Shown here: piece after piece, positions 34,888 to 36,431 of the stretch
Layout of the letters: every line of letters begins with the position of its first letter
Numbering within the stretch: the stretch's first letter is position 1
Assembly (NCBI GenBank): GCA_016195825.1
Contig: JACPYV010000098.1
Coordinates: forward strand, 1 to 36,431
Origin: Burkholderiales bacterium
GTDB taxonomy: Bacteria; Pseudomonadota; Gammaproteobacteria; Burkholderiales; Burkholderiaceae_C
Length of the DNA stretch: 36,431 nt
Reading direction: 5' to 3'
The notes under the pieces: generated by a model
What the model was told of the DNA's origin: nothing
The model's database searches: none
Seen by the model: the letters and a program-made list of their open reading frames with translations, nothing else
Program-made: the position numbers and the translations under genes

Positions 34888-35620
34888 GGCGGCGCGCCGC
34901 GCGGGCGCCCAGCGCTGCGATCGCGAACAGCGCCAGCGTGGCCGGCTCGGGCAGGTTGCCGCCACCACCACCCCCACCGCCGCCGCCCGTGCCGGGGTCG
35001 GTGGTCAGGTTGATGCGGAACTCGGCGAAGGCGTCACTGCCGCCCGAGGCCGGGCGCACGAAGGTGAGCTGGTCCAGGTCGAAGACCAGGGTGTTACCGG
35101 AGATCTGGATGTAGTCGGCCGGCGTGGTGGGGCTCAGCAGGCCGGAGGTGCCGGAGGTGCCGTAGCCGTTGAAGGCGTAGGACTGGAAGCCGGTGATGGC
35201 AGCGCCGATGTCCAGGCCGCTGATCTCGTAGCGGGCATGTCCCGTCCCGTTGCCCAGGTAGCCGGTGGTGATGGTGGTGCCGTCATCGGAGCCGCCCGCC
35301 ACATGCAGCCGGATCGAGTTCGTCGCGCTGTCGAAGAAGATGGTCTCGCCGATCAGCATGTAGCCGAAGGTGCCGAGGTTGTTGCCACCGATGGCGCCGT
35401 TGTCGCCCTGGAAGATGCCCGTGGCCAAGTCGGCGAGGGCGACCGACTGTGTGGTGTCGATGGAGGTGACGGGGGTGCCCTGGATGCCCCCGGGTGCAAT
35501 CAGCCGCACCGAGACGCCGCTGAGGAAACTGGCCTGGGCCGGCAGCGAGGACGCGGCCAGCGCGGCGCCGACGACAACGGCACCGAGCAGGCTGCGGAAG
35601 GGGAACTTGTCGAGTGGCAT
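34880..35620 (-). CDS. PEP-CTERM sorting-domain protein heading the tail-collar array
   Basis: 246 residues. An N-terminal signal (KFPFRSLLGAVVVGAALAASSLPAQA) is followed by a beta-rich Gly/Thr/Ser domain (~28-205), a polyglycine run (about ten Gly) and the PEP-CTERM signal LPEPATLALFAIAALGA with a basic AARRRA end. Exosortase processing is expected; no exosortase is in the window. AGGGAGA precedes ATG 35620; the GTG 27 bases further upstream lacks such a site. The stop overlaps the DUF6916-like start by 8 bp. Whether it belongs functionally to the collar array or is only adjacent is not known; PEP-CTERM proteins are not a standard part of collar gene sets as far as I know. Confidence 0.87.
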   Translation of the reverse strand: MPLDKFPFRSLLGAVVVGAALAASSLPAQASFLSGVSVRLIAPGGIQGTPVTSIDTTQSVALADLATGIFQGDNGAIGGNNLGTFGYMLIGETIFFDSATNSIRLHVAGGSDDGTTITTGYLGNGTGHARYEISGLDIGAAITGFQSYAFNGYGTSGTSGLLSPTTPADYIQISGNTLVFDLDQLTFVRPASGGSDAFAEFRINLTTDPGTGGGGGGGGGGNLPEPATLALFAIAALGARAARRRA

Positions 35621-35708
35621 GGGGTCTCCCTGTGTTGGTCGAGCCACGAGTTGACTCGCCTGCGCCGCCGCCCGCCAGTGGCGCGTCCCGTGAATCGGGG
35701 GGGCGAAG

Positions 35709-36431
35709 TTAGGGAGTCGCAGGCCGGGTGCGGATGTCGTCTGCGGCCGCGCGCAGCTCGCGCCAGAAGGTCGCGTCCTGCGACGTGGCCATGTTGATGC
35801 GCATCAGCGAGCCCGGCGTGCGTGTCGCGCTGAACAGGGCGCCTGGGGCGATCAGCCAGCCGGCGTCCAGCAGCGGCTGGGCCAGGCGCTCGGTGTCCAC
35901 GCCCACGTCCAGCCAGCCGAACAGGCCGTCGGGCGGCGCGGCCCAGACGAAGCCCTGTTGGGAGGCCAGCGCCGCGACGCGCTGGCGCGCGGCGGCCAGC
36001 CGCTCGCGCAGGCGCTGGGCATGGCGGCGCAGACGGCCCTGCTCCAGGCACAGCGCGACGGCGCGCTCCAGCACGGCCGAGCTGGTCAGGCCATCGAGCA
36101 GCTTGGTGTCGGTCAGCGCGCGCAGCAGTTCGGGCGCGGCAGCCAGGTAGCCCACGCGCCAGGCCGGCGTCAGCACCTTGGAGAAGCCTGACACGTAGGT
36201 CACGCGGCGCAGCCCGTCCAGCGCGGCCAGGCGCGGCAGATGCTCGGGCGCCAGGAAGCCGTAGCTGTCGTCCTCGACGATGAAGAAGTCGTGCGTGTCG
36301 GCCAGCCGCAGAAGGCGGTGGGCACCAGCCAGGTTGAGGCTGTGGCCGGTGGGGTTGTGCAGCACTGACACGGTCAGGTAGGCGCGCGGCGCGTGCTGGG
36401 CAGCCAGTGCTTCGAGCACGTCCAGGTCCGG
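35709..36431 (-). CDS. PLP-dependent aminotransferase-fold protein, probably MocR/PdxR-type regulator (N-terminus outside window)
   Basis: The C-terminal 240 residues of a fold-type I aminotransferase domain; the frame stays open to the window edge. Visible motifs: VLHNPTGHSLNLAGAHRLL (PLP-binding Asn-Pro-Thr-Gly), FIVEDDSYGFL (Asp that binds the pyridine nitrogen), and YVSGFSKVLTPAWRVGYL with the Schiff-base Lys. The C-terminal half (PPDGLFGWLDVGVD, IAPGALFSATRTPGSLMRINMA) is typical of GntR/MocR regulators and of 2-aminoadipate transaminase-like enzymes. An N-terminal GntR winged helix would settle which it is, but it lies beyond base 36431. The next gene starts 88 bp downstream of its stop. 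Confidence 0.85.
   Translation of the reverse strand, partial: PDLDVLEALAAQHAPRAYLTVSVLHNPTGHSLNLAGAHRLLRLADTHDFFIVEDDSYGFLAPEHLPRLAALDGLRRVTYVSGFSKVLTPAWRVGYLAAAPELLRALTDTKLLDGLTSSAVLERAVALCLEQGRLRRHAQRLRERLAAARQRVAALASQQGFVWAAPPDGLFGWLDVGVDTERLAQPLLDAGWLIAPGALFSATRTPGSLMRINMATSQDATFWRELRAAADDIRTRPATP

Overview
The window comes from a high-G+C betaproteobacterium, most likely a Burkholderiales member near Roseateles, Rubrivivax or Mitsuaria. The evidence is the TorF-PII-Amt block, the proteobacterial (PF08886-type) glutamate-cysteine ligase, an orphan Bug-type binding protein, two PEP-CTERM proteins and Burkholderiales-style C/G-rich intergenic hairpins. This placement rests on gene content and is not a computed phylogeny. 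No tRNA, rRNA, CRISPR array, IS element or integrase was seen. Coding density is very high, and most neighbouring genes are separated by under 50 bp or overlap.

Layout. 1-2573: nitrogen block, with a TorF-type porin fused in frame to a glnK that lacks its first ~16 codons, then an Amt ammonium transporter and a strong terminator. 2614-13357: a membrane diguanylate cyclase, gshA, kup, an APC permease, a class II glutamine amidotransferase, a BenE-type transporter, gshB and a DUF885 predicted metallopeptidase. 13347-18687: a minus-strand run (FAD monooxygenase, membrane metallophosphoesterase, small secreted protein) that diverges from a MarR regulator and a Bug binding protein across a perfect palindrome. 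18971-25396: a PEP-CTERM protein, then a coupled run of TPR/HExxH protein, FUSC-family membrane protein and frmA. 25605-27779: dctA and fghA. 27812-31406: a TetR regulator, alpha/beta hydrolase, Uup-type ABC-F ATPase and small membrane protein. 31407-32036: an atypical response regulator. 32137-35620: a tightly packed minus-strand array of a PEP-CTERM protein, DUF6916-like protein, three tandem phage-tail-collar proteins, a GNAT acetyltransferase and a second DUF6916-like protein with a Tat-like signal. 35709-36431: the C-terminal part of a PLP-dependent aminotransferase-fold protein.

How the genes work together. Glutathione is a recurring theme: synthesis (gshA, gshB), a Dug3/EgtC-like amidotransferase between them, and glutathione-dependent formaldehyde oxidation (frmA, fghA). 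The most system-like unit is the tail-collar array, which has the packing of one operon and carries paralogous collar proteins bracketed by two DUF6916-like proteins; it does not look like a prophage. The strongest anomaly is the torF-glnK fusion, which should disable the PII protein that normally controls the adjacent Amt channel, unless it is an assembly error. Several regulators and enzymes also appear to be transcribed without a leader, with the -10 element about 6 nt before the start codon.
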